A stretch of DNA of 21,020 nt from Prevotellaceae bacterium (GTDB taxonomy: Bacteria; Bacteroidota; Bacteroidia; Bacteroidales; Bacteroidaceae): assembly GCA_021153165.1 (NCBI GenBank), contig JAGKTZ010000033.1, positions 1-21,020 on the forward strand, given 5' to 3'. The position numbers and the translations under genes were made by a program. Position 1 is the stretch's first letter; the number at the start of each line of letters is the position of its first letter. Below, in pieces: positions 7,243 to 14,971 of this stretch. A model generated the notes under the pieces. That model was given only the letters and a program-made list of their open reading frames with translations, was not told the origin of the DNA and made no database searches.

Positions 7243-7935
7243 TCAATTAATCGTCTCTAGCAATTTCTTACCTAGGAAGAATAGCATGGGCATAATCAAT
7301 GCAGGCAACAGATTGATCGTTTTGCAGTCCTTGATATTGAGTACGCCGAGACCAGAAGCGGCAATGAGAATACCACCGACGATAGAGATTTCGCTGGTCA
7401 GTTCGGGCGAAATAAATTCGGCTGAAAGTGTCGCAATACCATAAATACCAGATAGCCAAAGGAAGACTACAATCGAAGTAATCGCTACACCAAAACCATA
7501 GGAAGAAGCCATCACGACCATAGTGACCAGATTCATCGTAGCCAGCGTCATCAAGAAAGTATTATCCCCACTCAGCGCACTATTCACAGGTCCCATGATG
7601 GCCAATGTACCTACGCAGCAAAGCAAAATGGAAGTTGTGATACCTTTGGACAGTTCGCCCCCGCTTGATAGACGACTGGTGGCACGCTCCAATCTAGTGT
7701 CTAATTGCAACAAGGTGCCTAGCAGACCACCCAAGGATAGGCAGAAAATGAAGAGTATGGGATATTGACTGGTTTGCATACTCTCGATGGCTACGTTGAT
7801 CCCCAAGACAATTGCTGTAAGTCCCATTGCAGTGTTGAGTACAGTGATGTATTTCTCGCGAATGCCACGGCGAGCCACTGCGCCAATAGCGCTACCTATG
7901 ATGATGGCAAGGAAATTGATGAATATAGCTACCAT
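7243..7935 (-). CDS. DUF554 family membrane protein (YqgA/YdfK-like)
   Basis: A 230-aa inner-membrane protein of unknown function. The family pattern is visible: N-terminal FINFLAIIIGSAIGAVARRGI, then GLTAIVLGINVAI, and a glycine-rich LGGLLGTLLQLDTRLER loop. Several more membrane segments follow (TTSILLCCVGTLAIMGPVNSAL, TLATMNLVTMVVMASSYGFGVAITSIVVFL, ISIVGGILIAASGLGVLNI, LLPALIMPMLFFLG). That gives about seven helices, with the usual central SxGILxCxGxxAI(M)GP-like segment. It stands alone: convergent with the outer-membrane gene across a terminator and divergent from the helicase gene. DUF554 proteins are widespread and often annotated as possible transporters; no substrate is suggested by this context. 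I found no strong promoter match upstream. Confidence 0.92.
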   Translation of the reverse strand: MVAIFINFLAIIIGSAIGAVARRGIREKYITVLNTAMGLTAIVLGINVAIESMQTSQYPILFIFCLSLGGLLGTLLQLDTRLERATSRLSSGGELSKGITTSILLCCVGTLAIMGPVNSALSGDNTFLMTLATMNLVTMVVMASSYGFGVAITSIVVFLWLSGIYGIATLSAEFISPELTSEISIVGGILIAASGLGVLNIKDCKTINLLPALIMPMLFFLGKKLLETIN

Positions 7936-8082
7936 AGTGAGATTTTAAGATGATATGATTCTTGGGTGATTTGAAAGTCGGCCGTCTGTCGGTTGGCTGA
8001 TAGTTTCATAAAACAGCTACGAAGATAGTAAAAAAAGTGGAGATGTGATGCTATTTGTGTAAATTTGCACAGAAAGCATTGT

Positions 8083-8113
8083 TTTGGTATATTTTTTGGT
8101 AATAATATTTTTG
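8083..8113 (+). promoter_or_regulatory. Promoter abutting the helicase start codon
   Basis: TTTG at 8083-8086, a 19-nt spacer and TATTTTTG at 8106-8113 match the Bacteroidota consensus. The expected transcription start, a few bases beyond the -7 box, falls on or next to the ATG at 8118, so the mRNA could be leaderless. A second -7-like box, TAAATTTG (8060-8067), lacks a -33 partner. Confidence 0.6.
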
Positions 8114-8117
8114 TATC

Positions 8118-9584
8118 ATGATACATCCTCAATTTCGTCCATTGTTGCTCCATCATTTCAAATATGATCTGACTTCAGACCAAGAGGTGGCCGTTCGCTC
8201 ATTAGAGCAATTCTTGTTTTCCTCTACCTATGACACTGTGTTTTGCTTGCGCGGTTATGCGGGAACTGGTAAGACTTCGTTGGTCGCAGCTTTGGTACGA
8301 ACTTTGCAAAATATTGGGCGTCGGGTAGTACTGTTGGCACCAACAGGACGAGCTGCCAAGGTACTGAGCCATTATGCGGAGATGCCGGCCTATACCATTC
8401 ATAAGATGATATACCGCCAAGAGACGTTCAAGGGGGAGGATACACGCTTTCAGATGGGGTATAATAAAAACAAGGAGACGCTGTTTGTGGTAGACGAGGC
8501 TTCGATGATGGGTTTTGGTGGTGGCGGCAGTGCTTTGTTTGGCTCGGGCTGCCTATTAGATGATCTGGTCCAATTTGTCTACGAAGGACAGGGTTGTCGA
8601 CTGTTGATGGTGGGCGATACGGCACAGTTGCCACCGGTGGGCGAGGAGAGGAGTCCAGCATTGATCGGTGCCACCTTTGGACGATATGGATTGCAAGCCA
8701 TCGAGGCCGAACTGACCGAGGTGGTGCGTCAGACTTCAGCCTCAGGGGTGCTGAGAAATGCAACAGAATTGCGCCAGCAAATCTCACAAGGCGAAGCTGC
8801 GATGATACCCCCTATTGTGGGAAGCAAAAGGGGAGAGGTGAGGTTTCTGCCAGCCGACGAGTTGATAGAAACCCTGGTAACCAACTATAGCAGATGCGGC
8901 GCAGATGATGTCGTGGTGGTGACACGATCGAACAAACGTGCCAACGTATACAATCAAGGTATCAGAGCAAGAATCTTTGATCGCGAGGAAGAATTGTCTC
9001 GCGGCGATCGTGTGATGGCAGTCAAGAACAATTATTATTGGACAGAAATATTGCGTGCCGGGCTGAGCGAAGGGGAAACATTACCCTTTGATTTTATAGC
9101 CAATGGCGATATGGCAGAGGTTGTGCGGTTGAGGAATGTTCACGATCAGCACGGCTTCCGTTTTGCAGATGCTACACTTCGCTTTGTGGACTACGATGAT
9201 TATGAGATAGAGTGTCGTGTGTTACTCTCGACCCTTACTTCCGAATCACCTTCGCTTACTCAAGAAGAAAATCAACGTCTGTACGAAAATGTACTGCAAG
9301 ACTATATGGATATCCCCTCACAGCGTGAGCGAATGCAGGCAGTGAGAAGGGATAGTTACTATAATGCGCTGCAGATTAAGTTTGCTTATGCACTGACTTG
9401 TCATAAGGCACAAGGTGGACAATGGAACTGTGTGTTTATAGACAAAGGGATTGTGAGTGATGAAACAAGCCATCTATCTTATTTGCGCTGGCTCTATACC
9501 GCACTTACCCGTACCACGGATCGCGTCTATTTGGTCAATTGGCCAAAGGATGAACAAGTGTGGAGTGAGGACGAACCTGAATAG
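8118..9584 (+). CDS. Superfamily 1 ATP-dependent DNA helicase, RecD/Pif1-like
   Basis: A 488-aa AAA/SF1B helicase. Visible motifs are the Q-motif-like LTSDQEVAVRSLEQF (about 18-32), Walker A GYAGTGKT (46-53), APTGRAAKVLS (motif Ia), Walker B VVDEASM (124-130) and GDTAQLPPVGEERSPAL (166-182, motif III region). At the C-terminus are the UvrD_C_2-type YALTCHKAQGGQW (about 424-436) and RWLYTALTRTTDRVYLV (motif VI). These are the hallmarks of 5'-3' helicases such as RecD2 and Pif1. It is shorter than RecD2 and has no N-terminal helical extension. It probably acts in DNA repair or replication. It forms a single-gene unit. No ATG other than 8118 leaves the Q-motif-like region intact, which fixes the start despite the promoter lying directly upstream. 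Confidence 0.92.
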   Translation: MIHPQFRPLLLHHFKYDLTSDQEVAVRSLEQFLFSSTYDTVFCLRGYAGTGKTSLVAALVRTLQNIGRRVVLLAPTGRAAKVLSHYAEMPAYTIHKMIYRQETFKGEDTRFQMGYNKNKETLFVVDEASMMGFGGGGSALFGSGCLLDDLVQFVYEGQGCRLLMVGDTAQLPPVGEERSPALIGATFGRYGLQAIEAELTEVVRQTSASGVLRNATELRQQISQGEAAMIPPIVGSKRGEVRFLPADELIETLVTNYSRCGADDVVVVTRSNKRANVYNQGIRARIFDREEELSRGDRVMAVKNNYYWTEILRAGLSEGETLPFDFIANGDMAEVVRLRNVHDQHGFRFADATLRFVDYDDYEIECRVLLSTLTSESPSLTQEENQRLYENVLQDYMDIPSQRERMQAVRRDSYYNALQIKFAYALTCHKAQGGQWNCVFIDKGIVSDETSHLSYLRWLYTALTRTTDRVYLVNWPKDEQVWSEDEPE

Positions 9585-9668
9585 TCGAGGATTTGAATTC
9601 GTGGGTTCTTGATGTATAAGAAAATTTCCTCGCCCTATATGTTAATATGCCTGACAAAAAGTGGTAAC

Positions 9669-9709
9669 AAAAAAATCTCCCAAGTTGTGGACATTCCATA
9701 CTTGGGAGA
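9669..9709 (-). terminator. Intrinsic terminator of the mmdA-like operon
   Basis: On the minus strand, TCTCCCAAGT (9700-9709 read in reverse) pairs perfectly with its partner at 9676-9685 (10 bp, 14-nt loop), followed by seven U (A-run 9669-9675 on the + strand). It begins 30 nt past the biotin carrier stop. On the + strand it may also weakly stop helicase transcripts. The rest of 9585-9738 shows nothing. Confidence 0.88.
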
Positions 9710-9738
9710 CTGATTTTCTATAGAGATAATTGATGATA

Positions 9739-10197
9739 TCAACCGATTGTGAGCAACACTGTGCCTTCCATGACACTATCGCCAGCAGCAACGCAGATGC
9801 CGGTCACACTACCGTCGCATTCCGCAGTGATATTATTTTCCATCTTCATAGCTTCGAGCACTAATACGTTGTCGCCCTTTTTCACAGTTTGACCTGCACT
9901 TACCAATAACTTGGTGACTACGCCTGGCAATGGGGCCTTAACAGGTGTGCCAGCGCCTGCTGCACCCTTAGCAGCGGGAGCAGGAGCAGCTTCGACTGCT
10001 GGTGCTACGGTGGGAGCACTTGCTGCCACTTCGGCTACTGCTGATGGTGTGGGCAGATTGTCTTCGACCAGCGTAGAGCCTTGCATTTCCACTTCAAAGG
10101 GAATGCCATTGACTTCAACCTTTGCTAGATTTCCCGAGATGCTATCAATGGTCACGTCATATTGAGCACCATTGATTTTGTATTTATATTGTTTCAT
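9739..10197 (-). CDS. Biotin carrier protein (biotinyl domain) of an acyl-CoA carboxylase/decarboxylase
   Basis: A 152-aa biotin carboxyl carrier. The N-terminal part (1-40, MKQYKYKINGAQYDVTIDS) is the usual small beta domain of these carriers. A flexible Ala/Pro-rich linker follows (about 50-85). The biotinyl/lipoyl-like domain is at 86-152: KAPLPGVVTKLLVSAGQTVKKGDNVLVLEAMKMENNITAECDGSV. The biotin-acceptor lysine is K118 in EAMKMEN. It shuttles carboxyl groups between the partner's active site and a second enzyme. It is the last gene of a three-gene operon with the carboxyltransferase and an 87-aa protein, and it is followed by a terminator, so no membrane decarboxylase beta subunit lies in this operon. 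It may also serve the oadA-like protein at 17560-19338, which lacks its own biotin lysine; that is inference. Confidence 0.95.
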   Translation of the reverse strand: MKQYKYKINGAQYDVTIDSISGNLAKVEVNGIPFEVEMQGSTLVEDNLPTPSAVAEVAASAPTVAPAVEAAPAPAAKGAAGAGTPVKAPLPGVVTKLLVSAGQTVKKGDNVLVLEAMKMENNITAECDGSVTGICVAAGDSVMEGTVLLTIG

Positions 10198-10261
10198 TTG
10201 TTCGACGATTAGGATTTAATGTTTAAGGTCTAACGCCTTTGTTCAACATTACAAGTTAAAA

Positions 10262-10525
10262 TTAAATTTGTGTCATGAGAGCAGAGGGGTGTGCCCAATC
10301 AGTTTGCTGAGGAACTAGTGTGATCACACCAGGCTCGTCGTCGTGCACCACTTTTACTTCATATTCGATCAAGGCGAGTGCTATCGCAGCAGCGTAGGCT
10401 GGCATCTCTTCCTCGGTGGGTACAAGGTGCTCACCGTCTACAAGGATGTCGGAGATCGTACCTTGACTCTCGTCCAGACGGATGCAGAGCGATTGTCCGT
10501 TCAGGTTGTACTTGAATACTTTCAT
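10262..10525 (-). CDS. Small protein of the carboxylase operon, possible OadG/MmdD-like remnant or carrier-like accessory
   Basis: An 87-aa protein between the carboxyltransferase and biotin carrier genes (30 and 64 nt gaps). Its first 35 residues, MKVFKYNLNGQSLCIRLDESQGTISDILVDG, follow the same pattern as the N-terminus of the neighbouring biotin carrier (MKQYKYKINGAQYDVTIDSISGNLAKVEVNG). The second half, EEMPAYAAAIALALIEYEVKVVHDDEPGVITL then DWAHPSAL, looks like the tail of decarboxylase gamma/delta subunits (OadG type). No N-terminal transmembrane helix is visible, although OadG proteins normally have one. It is therefore probably a soluble accessory subunit that holds the carboxyltransferase and carrier together. 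The function is inferred from context; I do not recognise a named family. Confidence 0.72.
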   Translation of the reverse strand: MKVFKYNLNGQSLCIRLDESQGTISDILVDGEHLVPTEEEMPAYAAAIALALIEYEVKVVHDDEPGVITLVPQQTDWAHPSALMTQI

Positions 10526-10555
10526 ATTTTCGTCCTTTCCTTATGCTAGATGTTA

Positions 10556-12109
10556 TTACAGCGGATTGTTGCCGTGCTTCTTGGCAGGACGTGTCTCGCG
10601 CTTGTTTTCCAATTGTGCCAAAGCGCGGCAGATGCGGAAGCGTGTGTTGCGTGGTTCGATCACGTCGTCGACATAACCATATTCTGCAGCTTTGTATGGA
10701 TTGGTGAAGAGATCGTTGTATTCCTTTTCCTTTTGTGCGAGGAATGCCTTGGGATTTTCTTGCTCTTTAGCCTCCTTGCCGTTCAAAATAGCAACGGCAC
10801 CGCTGGCACCCATTACTGCGATCTCAGCAGATGGCCAAGCGTAGTTCATGTCGGCCTTGAGTTGCTTGCAGCCCATTACGATGTGGCTACCGCCGTAGCT
10901 CTTGCGGAGCGTTACGGTTACCTTTGGTACAGTCGCTTCGCCGTATGCGTAGAGCAACTTAGCACCATGGCTGATCACAGCGTTGTATTCCTGACCTGTG
11001 CCAGGGAGGAAACCAGGCACATCAACGAGGCTGACGATGGGGATGTTGAAGGCGTCGCAGAAACGTACGAAGCGTGCTGCCTTACGACTGGCATTGCAGT
11101 CCAACACCCCGGCATAAACGCTAGGTTGATTAGCTACGATACCCACGCTCTGACCATTAAAGCGAGCAAAGCCAATGATAATGTTCTTCGCAAAGTTGCG
11201 TTGTACTTCCAGGAACTCGCCATTGTCCACCACAGCCGAAATCACTTGATACATATCATAGGCCATGTTGGGGTTGTCTGGGATGATGTGGTTCAGGCTA
11301 TCTTCCTTGCGGTCGATGGGGTCTGTGCATGCCACGCGTGGTGCACGTTCCATGTTGTTTTGAGGAAGGTAGCCGAGCAGTGTACGAATCAACTGCGCAA
11401 ATTCCTCCTCTGTCTTAGCAACAAAGTGGCACACACCACTCTTTTCTGAGTGTACGCCAGCACCACCTAAGTCTTCTTGTGTCACATCTTCGCCAGTCAC
11501 GGTCTTCACGACTTTAGGACCTGTGAGGAACATGTAACTTACGCCTTCCAACATCACTACGAAGTCGGTCAGGGCAGGAGAATATACTGCACCTCCGGCG
11601 CAAGGGCCGCAGATACCCGAGATTTGTGGCACTACGCCCGAAGCCTCGATGTTGCGCTGGAAGATGTTGCCGAAACCAGCCAAGGCATTGATCCCTTCCT
11701 GAATACGTGCGCCGCCCGAATCATTCAGACCGATGCAAGGGGCTCCCATCTTCATGGATTGATCCATCACTTTGCAGATTTTTTCTGCCATAGTTTCCGA
11801 CAAAGAACCACCATTGACGGTGAAATCCTGTGCAAATACGTATACGAGACGTCCATTTATGGTACCGCTACCAGCTACTACGCCATCGCCCAGGAAGTGT
11901 TTGTTTTCCATGCCAAAGTTGTGGCAGCGATGGAGCTTGAACATATCCATTTCTTCAAAAGAACCCTTGTCGAGCAACAGATCGATACGTTCGCGTGCAG
12001 TCGCTTTTCCCTTTTCGTGTTGCTTTTCGATGGCCTTTTCGCCTCCGCCGAGTTTCGCTTTAAGACGCATTTCGACGAGCTGCTTGATTTTCTTTAATTG
12101 TTCACTCAT
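10556..12109 (-). CDS. mmdA: Acyl-CoA carboxyltransferase (methylmalonyl-CoA decarboxylase alpha / propionyl-CoA carboxylase beta-like)
   Basis: A 517-aa biotin-dependent carboxyltransferase, a length normal for MmdA and PccB. Family marks are KGKATARERIDLLLDKGSFEEMD near the N-terminus, QDFTVNGGSLSETMAEKICKVMD, LNDSGGARIQEGINALAGFG (acyl-CoA oxyanion region), ISGICGPCAGGAVYSPALTDF and DVPGFLPGTGQE with GAKLLYAYGEATVPKVTV in the C-terminal half. It moves a carboxyl group between (methyl)malonyl-CoA and the biotin of the carrier encoded two genes downstream. In Bacteroidota this enzyme typically belongs to propionate formation. The ATG at 12109 is preferred over an upstream extension, because MSEQLKKIKQLVEMR is the usual start and a consensus promoter lies at 12161-12192. 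The Na+-pump beta subunit is not in this operon, so decarboxylase versus carboxylase activity is unsettled. Confidence 0.9.
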   Translation of the reverse strand: MSEQLKKIKQLVEMRLKAKLGGGEKAIEKQHEKGKATARERIDLLLDKGSFEEMDMFKLHRCHNFGMENKHFLGDGVVAGSGTINGRLVYVFAQDFTVNGGSLSETMAEKICKVMDQSMKMGAPCIGLNDSGGARIQEGINALAGFGNIFQRNIEASGVVPQISGICGPCAGGAVYSPALTDFVVMLEGVSYMFLTGPKVVKTVTGEDVTQEDLGGAGVHSEKSGVCHFVAKTEEEFAQLIRTLLGYLPQNNMERAPRVACTDPIDRKEDSLNHIIPDNPNMAYDMYQVISAVVDNGEFLEVQRNFAKNIIIGFARFNGQSVGIVANQPSVYAGVLDCNASRKAARFVRFCDAFNIPIVSLVDVPGFLPGTGQEYNAVISHGAKLLYAYGEATVPKVTVTLRKSYGGSHIVMGCKQLKADMNYAWPSAEIAVMGASGAVAILNGKEAKEQENPKAFLAQKEKEYNDLFTNPYKAAEYGYVDDVIEPRNTRFRICRALAQLENKRETRPAKKHGNNPL

Positions 12110-12160
12110 TTTTATAGAATGTTTAGTGATAAATTCGTTTTTAGACTTATTTTGCCGAAG

Positions 12161-12192
12161 CAAATTTAGTGAAACGCCATCGTATGACCAAA
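12161..12192 (-). promoter_or_regulatory. Promoter of the mmdA-like operon
   Basis: Read on the minus strand: TTTG (12192-12189), a 20-nt spacer, TAAATTTG (12168-12161). This is an exact match to the Bacteroidota consensus. Transcription should start near 12154, with a leader of about 45 nt. Confidence 0.8.
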
Positions 12193-12310
12193 TTTGAGTG
12201 CTATTTTTAGTATTTTTGTGGCGAAAAGACCTGCCAGCCGAGATGTAAAAAGCATGATTTTTCGCACTGGAAATGGCTCTGATTTTGCTTGATTTTATGT
12301 GCCGAAAAAA

Positions 12311-12385
12311 AACCTAGACTTTTTTTTAACGAGACGTCGCGAAATTTAAAAAAGGTCTTGGTTTTTTTGAAAAAAGTCTAAGGTT
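12311..12385. repeat. Dispersed intergenic repeat, copy B (terminator-like for the symporter)
   Basis: AACCTAGACTTTTTT (12311-12325) pairs with AAAAAAGTCTAAGGTT (12370-12385) with a one-base bulge. The core AACGAGACGTCGCGAAATTT lies at 12328-12347, and an AAGGTCTTGG element follows at about 12353-12361. It lies 54 nt after the symporter stop (minus strand), where the left arm is followed by eight U, so it may work as that gene's terminator. The rest of 12110-12438 holds the mmdA promoter, a GCGAAAA/TTTTCGC dyad near 12225-12265 and no gene. Confidence 0.68.
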
Positions 12386-12438
12386 GTGAAATTGATGTTT
12401 TGAGGGGTAAAAAATCCCATACTCCTGTCGAGGGAAAA

Positions 12439-13896
12439 TTAAGTGGTATCTGCTTTCTTGCTGACCGCCCAAAGGCCTATGAATGTGAATGCACCATTTA
12501 GTAAAAGCAATTCGTAGCCCAAAGTATATCCCCAGAGTCTGGGAGCAAGGCTGTCCAAAATGCCGCAAAGTAGCGGAGAGAGTAGGGCAACGAGGGGCAC
12601 AGCTCGGTCTAAGGTCTGTCGGCGCGTGAGTAGTCCAAATGCGTACATACCGAGGAGTGGACCATAGCTGTAGGAGGCGAGGACATAAATCGTATCAATT
12701 ATGCTGCTTTGCCCAGCACCCTTTATCCACAATATTCCCAGAAATAGTGCGACAGCCCAAATCAAGTGGACACGCCCTCTGATACGCTGAGCATTGTGCG
12801 CCGCGCCGTCTCTTTGTTCCAACCCTATGATGTCCACACAAGTGCTGGTGGTGAGTGCCGTCAGGGCAGAGTCGGCGCTGGAAAAGGCGGCAGAAATCAT
12901 AGCCAAACCAAAGGGGATGATGACCAGCGTGCCCAGCCATCCGGACGAGATGGCGTGAAGGAGGAGCAAGTCGCCATCGGCTGGTGGCGGAACGTTGTGC
13001 TGGGCGTAAATGGCGCAAAACAAAATGCCCAAGCTGAGCAGAACGAAATTGATGGGCAGGAAGCACAGACCATAGGCACACATATTCTTTTGCGCAGAGC
13101 GTAGGTCGCGGCAGGTCAGGTTCTTTTGCATCATGTCTTGGTCCAACCCTGTCATCACTATTACGATAAACACGCCGCTAAGGAATTGTCGCAGGAAGCC
13201 CTGCTTGCTGCCAGCGTCCCATTCGAACATGCGGCTCATCTCGCTGCTTCGCACGTGTTCTACCACCCCCTGTAGGGATAGGTTGAGATGCTCTGCTGCA
13301 ATGACGAATAATAGCACCAGCGACGTCAGCATGCAGAGCGTCTGTATCACGTCTGTTCGGATCAGAGTGGCTATGCCGCCGCGCCTGGTGTAGCCCCAAA
13401 TCAATAGCACGACGCCGCCTGCAGTCAGGGCAAAGGGTAGGCGAAGGGGGGCGAGCAGCAGTTCGTGAATGACCAAACAACTGATGTACAATCTGGCGCT
13501 AGCGCCCAAGTATTTGCTCAACAGGAAAAACGAGGTGCCTGTGCGGTGTGTCCTGTCGCCAAAGCGTAGGCGCAAATATTCGTAGATGCTGGTCAATCTC
13601 CACTTATAATATAAAGGCAATAGGATAAAAGCGCACACAGCATAACCCACGATGAAACCCATGCACATCTGCAGATAGGTCATCTGCGTGCTCTGTACCC
13701 ATCCCGACACTGAGATGAGTGATACCCCAGATATGCTGGCGCCAATCATACCCGTAGCGACCATAGGCCAGGATGCATTTCGCCCAGCACGAAAGAAGGT
13801 GTCATTGTCTCCGCGCCCCCTTCCCAGGGAGGCAGACCAATAGAGCACACCTATATATGCTGCAATGACTATGAGCAGTGTGATGGATGGGGACAT
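12439..13896 (-). CDS. Sodium:solute symporter (SSS family)
   Basis: A 485-aa polytopic inner-membrane protein. The N-terminus shows the SSS pattern: ITLLIVIAAYIGVLYWSA, then NDTFFRAGRNASWPMVATGMIGASISGVSLISVSGWV, the typical segment of helices 1-2 with the Na+-site serines. GLDQDMMQKNLTCRDLRSAQKN is a highly typical loop (GxDQ.m.QR.l..k....A). AMISAAFSSADSALTALTTSTCVDI is the conserved helix 8-like segment whose serines bind Na+ in family structures. About 12-13 helices are visible. It uses the Na+ gradient to import a small solute; nutrient identity (sugar, sialic acid, vitamin or amino acid) cannot be told. It seems to be a single gene with a possible promoter at 13945 and copy B of the dispersed repeat as terminator. 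Confidence 0.93.
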   Translation of the reverse strand: MSPSITLLIVIAAYIGVLYWSASLGRGRGDNDTFFRAGRNASWPMVATGMIGASISGVSLISVSGWVQSTQMTYLQMCMGFIVGYAVCAFILLPLYYKWRLTSIYEYLRLRFGDRTHRTGTSFFLLSKYLGASARLYISCLVIHELLLAPLRLPFALTAGGVVLLIWGYTRRGGIATLIRTDVIQTLCMLTSLVLLFVIAAEHLNLSLQGVVEHVRSSEMSRMFEWDAGSKQGFLRQFLSGVFIVIVMTGLDQDMMQKNLTCRDLRSAQKNMCAYGLCFLPINFVLLSLGILFCAIYAQHNVPPPADGDLLLLHAISSGWLGTLVIIPFGLAMISAAFSSADSALTALTTSTCVDIIGLEQRDGAAHNAQRIRGRVHLIWAVALFLGILWIKGAGQSSIIDTIYVLASYSYGPLLGMYAFGLLTRRQTLDRAVPLVALLSPLLCGILDSLAPRLWGYTLGYELLLLNGAFTFIGLWAVSKKADTT

Positions 13897-13944
13897 AGAC
13901 GCCTTGAATCAGAAGTGGTGGATATTGAACAAAAAACACCGTCG

Positions 13945-13952
13945 CAAACGTA
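13945..13952 (-). promoter_or_regulatory. Candidate -7 box for the symporter gene
   Basis: TACGTTTG on the minus strand fits TAnnTTTG and lies about 50 nt before the symporter ATG (13896). No TTTG/TTG element is seen at the expected -33 position, so the call is weak. Confidence 0.35.
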
Positions 13953-14001
13953 GATGCCAGACCTGCGCTTGTGGCGGTGATTTAGTATGTGTGAAGTAAG
14001 T

Positions 14002-14928
14002 TTACTTTTCGATGTTGAGCGAACCGCTGCCGATCATCTGTCCGTCTACGAATATATGTGCCGAATAGTTGCCTGGGCCTACAAATTCGTCCACTGGCAC
14101 AAACATTGTGATCAGTTGCTCCTGTCCAGTGTATTCGATGGTCTTTGCAGCTGAATATTCGATGGTCTTGTTTTCGTAGGCGAAACTACCGCTGGGGGCA
14201 AGTATGCTACCACCTGGTTTCATCAGCCTCATATAAATAGTGCGATTGCCAGCTTCTGCCGTTACATTTCGAGTGATAGAGAATGTCACTTGGAATTTTT
14301 CAATCTTCTTGCTTTTCTTTGCGGCTTTACCTCTGTCATTCAAGGCGCTAATTCTTACGCCAGTGGCATTGAGTTGCGCAGCGATAGCAACCTTTTCTGT
14401 CAGCGAAGCATTCTTTTCACTGATCGTAGTATTTTCTTGTTTTGTACGCTCTACTTCTTTCAGTGCAGCATCTCTTTCGCCCACTAAACTCTTGTTGATT
14501 TGTTGCAAAGAGTCCACTTGGCGGATATAGCTGCGTAGTACTTCGCGTACGGTTTGCAGTTCACTTTTCAATCGTTTGATTTCTGCGGCATAGTTAGAGT
14601 TGTCTGATTTCAGGCTTTTCAACTCGTTCATCAACTGTTCCGCCTTTTTTTGTTCGGCGTCAATCTGTGCCAAAAGTTTATCGTCGCGGATGGTCTTTTT
14701 CATTTCGCCAAACTGTGCAGCAAATTCAGCATATTGATTTTCCATTTCGCGACGGTCCATTTCTGCCAATTGGCGCAGTTCCATCAGTTCCTGTTCAGCT
14801 TCGCTGCTAAGCCCAGTCGCTGTGCTGTCTGCTGTTTGTGCAGCCTTGTCTTCTCCACAGGCCCCCATTATACCTACGCAAAGGGTCAGGGCGCCCATCA
14901 TCCATATTGTATAAATTACTTTTCTCAT
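14002..14928 (-). CDS. Coiled-coil lipoprotein of unknown function
   Basis: A 308-aa exported protein. Residues 1-24 form a lipoprotein signal peptide: basic MRKVIYTIW, a hydrophobic core, then IMGAC with C24 as the lipidated cysteine, followed by the acidic GEDK. The -3 residue is Met rather than the preferred Leu. Residues of about 40-195 are a long heptad-rich, charged coiled coil (MDRREMENQYAEFAAQFGEMKK, EIKRLKSELQTVREVLRSY, ALKEVERTKQENTTISEK). Residues of about 205-308 form a small beta domain (VTFSITRNVTAEAGNRTIYMRLMKPGG, then SAHIFVDGQMIGSGSLNIEK). It is probably anchored in the outer membrane with the coil spanning the periplasm or facing outward. It lies 43 nt after ilvE with no promoter-like box between, so it may be co-transcribed, but no functional link is obvious. 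Confidence 0.85.
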   Translation of the reverse strand: MRKVIYTIWMMGALTLCVGIMGACGEDKAAQTADSTATGLSSEAEQELMELRQLAEMDRREMENQYAEFAAQFGEMKKTIRDDKLLAQIDAEQKKAEQLMNELKSLKSDNSNYAAEIKRLKSELQTVREVLRSYIRQVDSLQQINKSLVGERDAALKEVERTKQENTTISEKNASLTEKVAIAAQLNATGVRISALNDRGKAAKKSKKIEKFQVTFSITRNVTAEAGNRTIYMRLMKPGGSILAPSGSFAYENKTIEYSAAKTIEYTGQEQLITMFVPVDEFVGPGNYSAHIFVDGQMIGSGSLNIEK

Positions 14929-14971
14929 AGTCCTTATAGTCTTTTTTGTTTTGTCAGATCTTGCTGTATGG

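Noticed and set aside
9960..10050. Low-complexity Ala/Pro-coding stretch in the biotin carrier gene as a DNA repeat
   Set aside because: It is the ordinary flexible linker of biotin carriers, with no regular repeat unit at DNA level.
10550..11449. Open frame of 299 codons on the + strand opposite the mmdA-like gene
   Set aside because: It lies wholly antisense to a strongly conserved carboxyltransferase gene; the translation is Cys/His-rich without any family pattern, as expected from a mirror frame.
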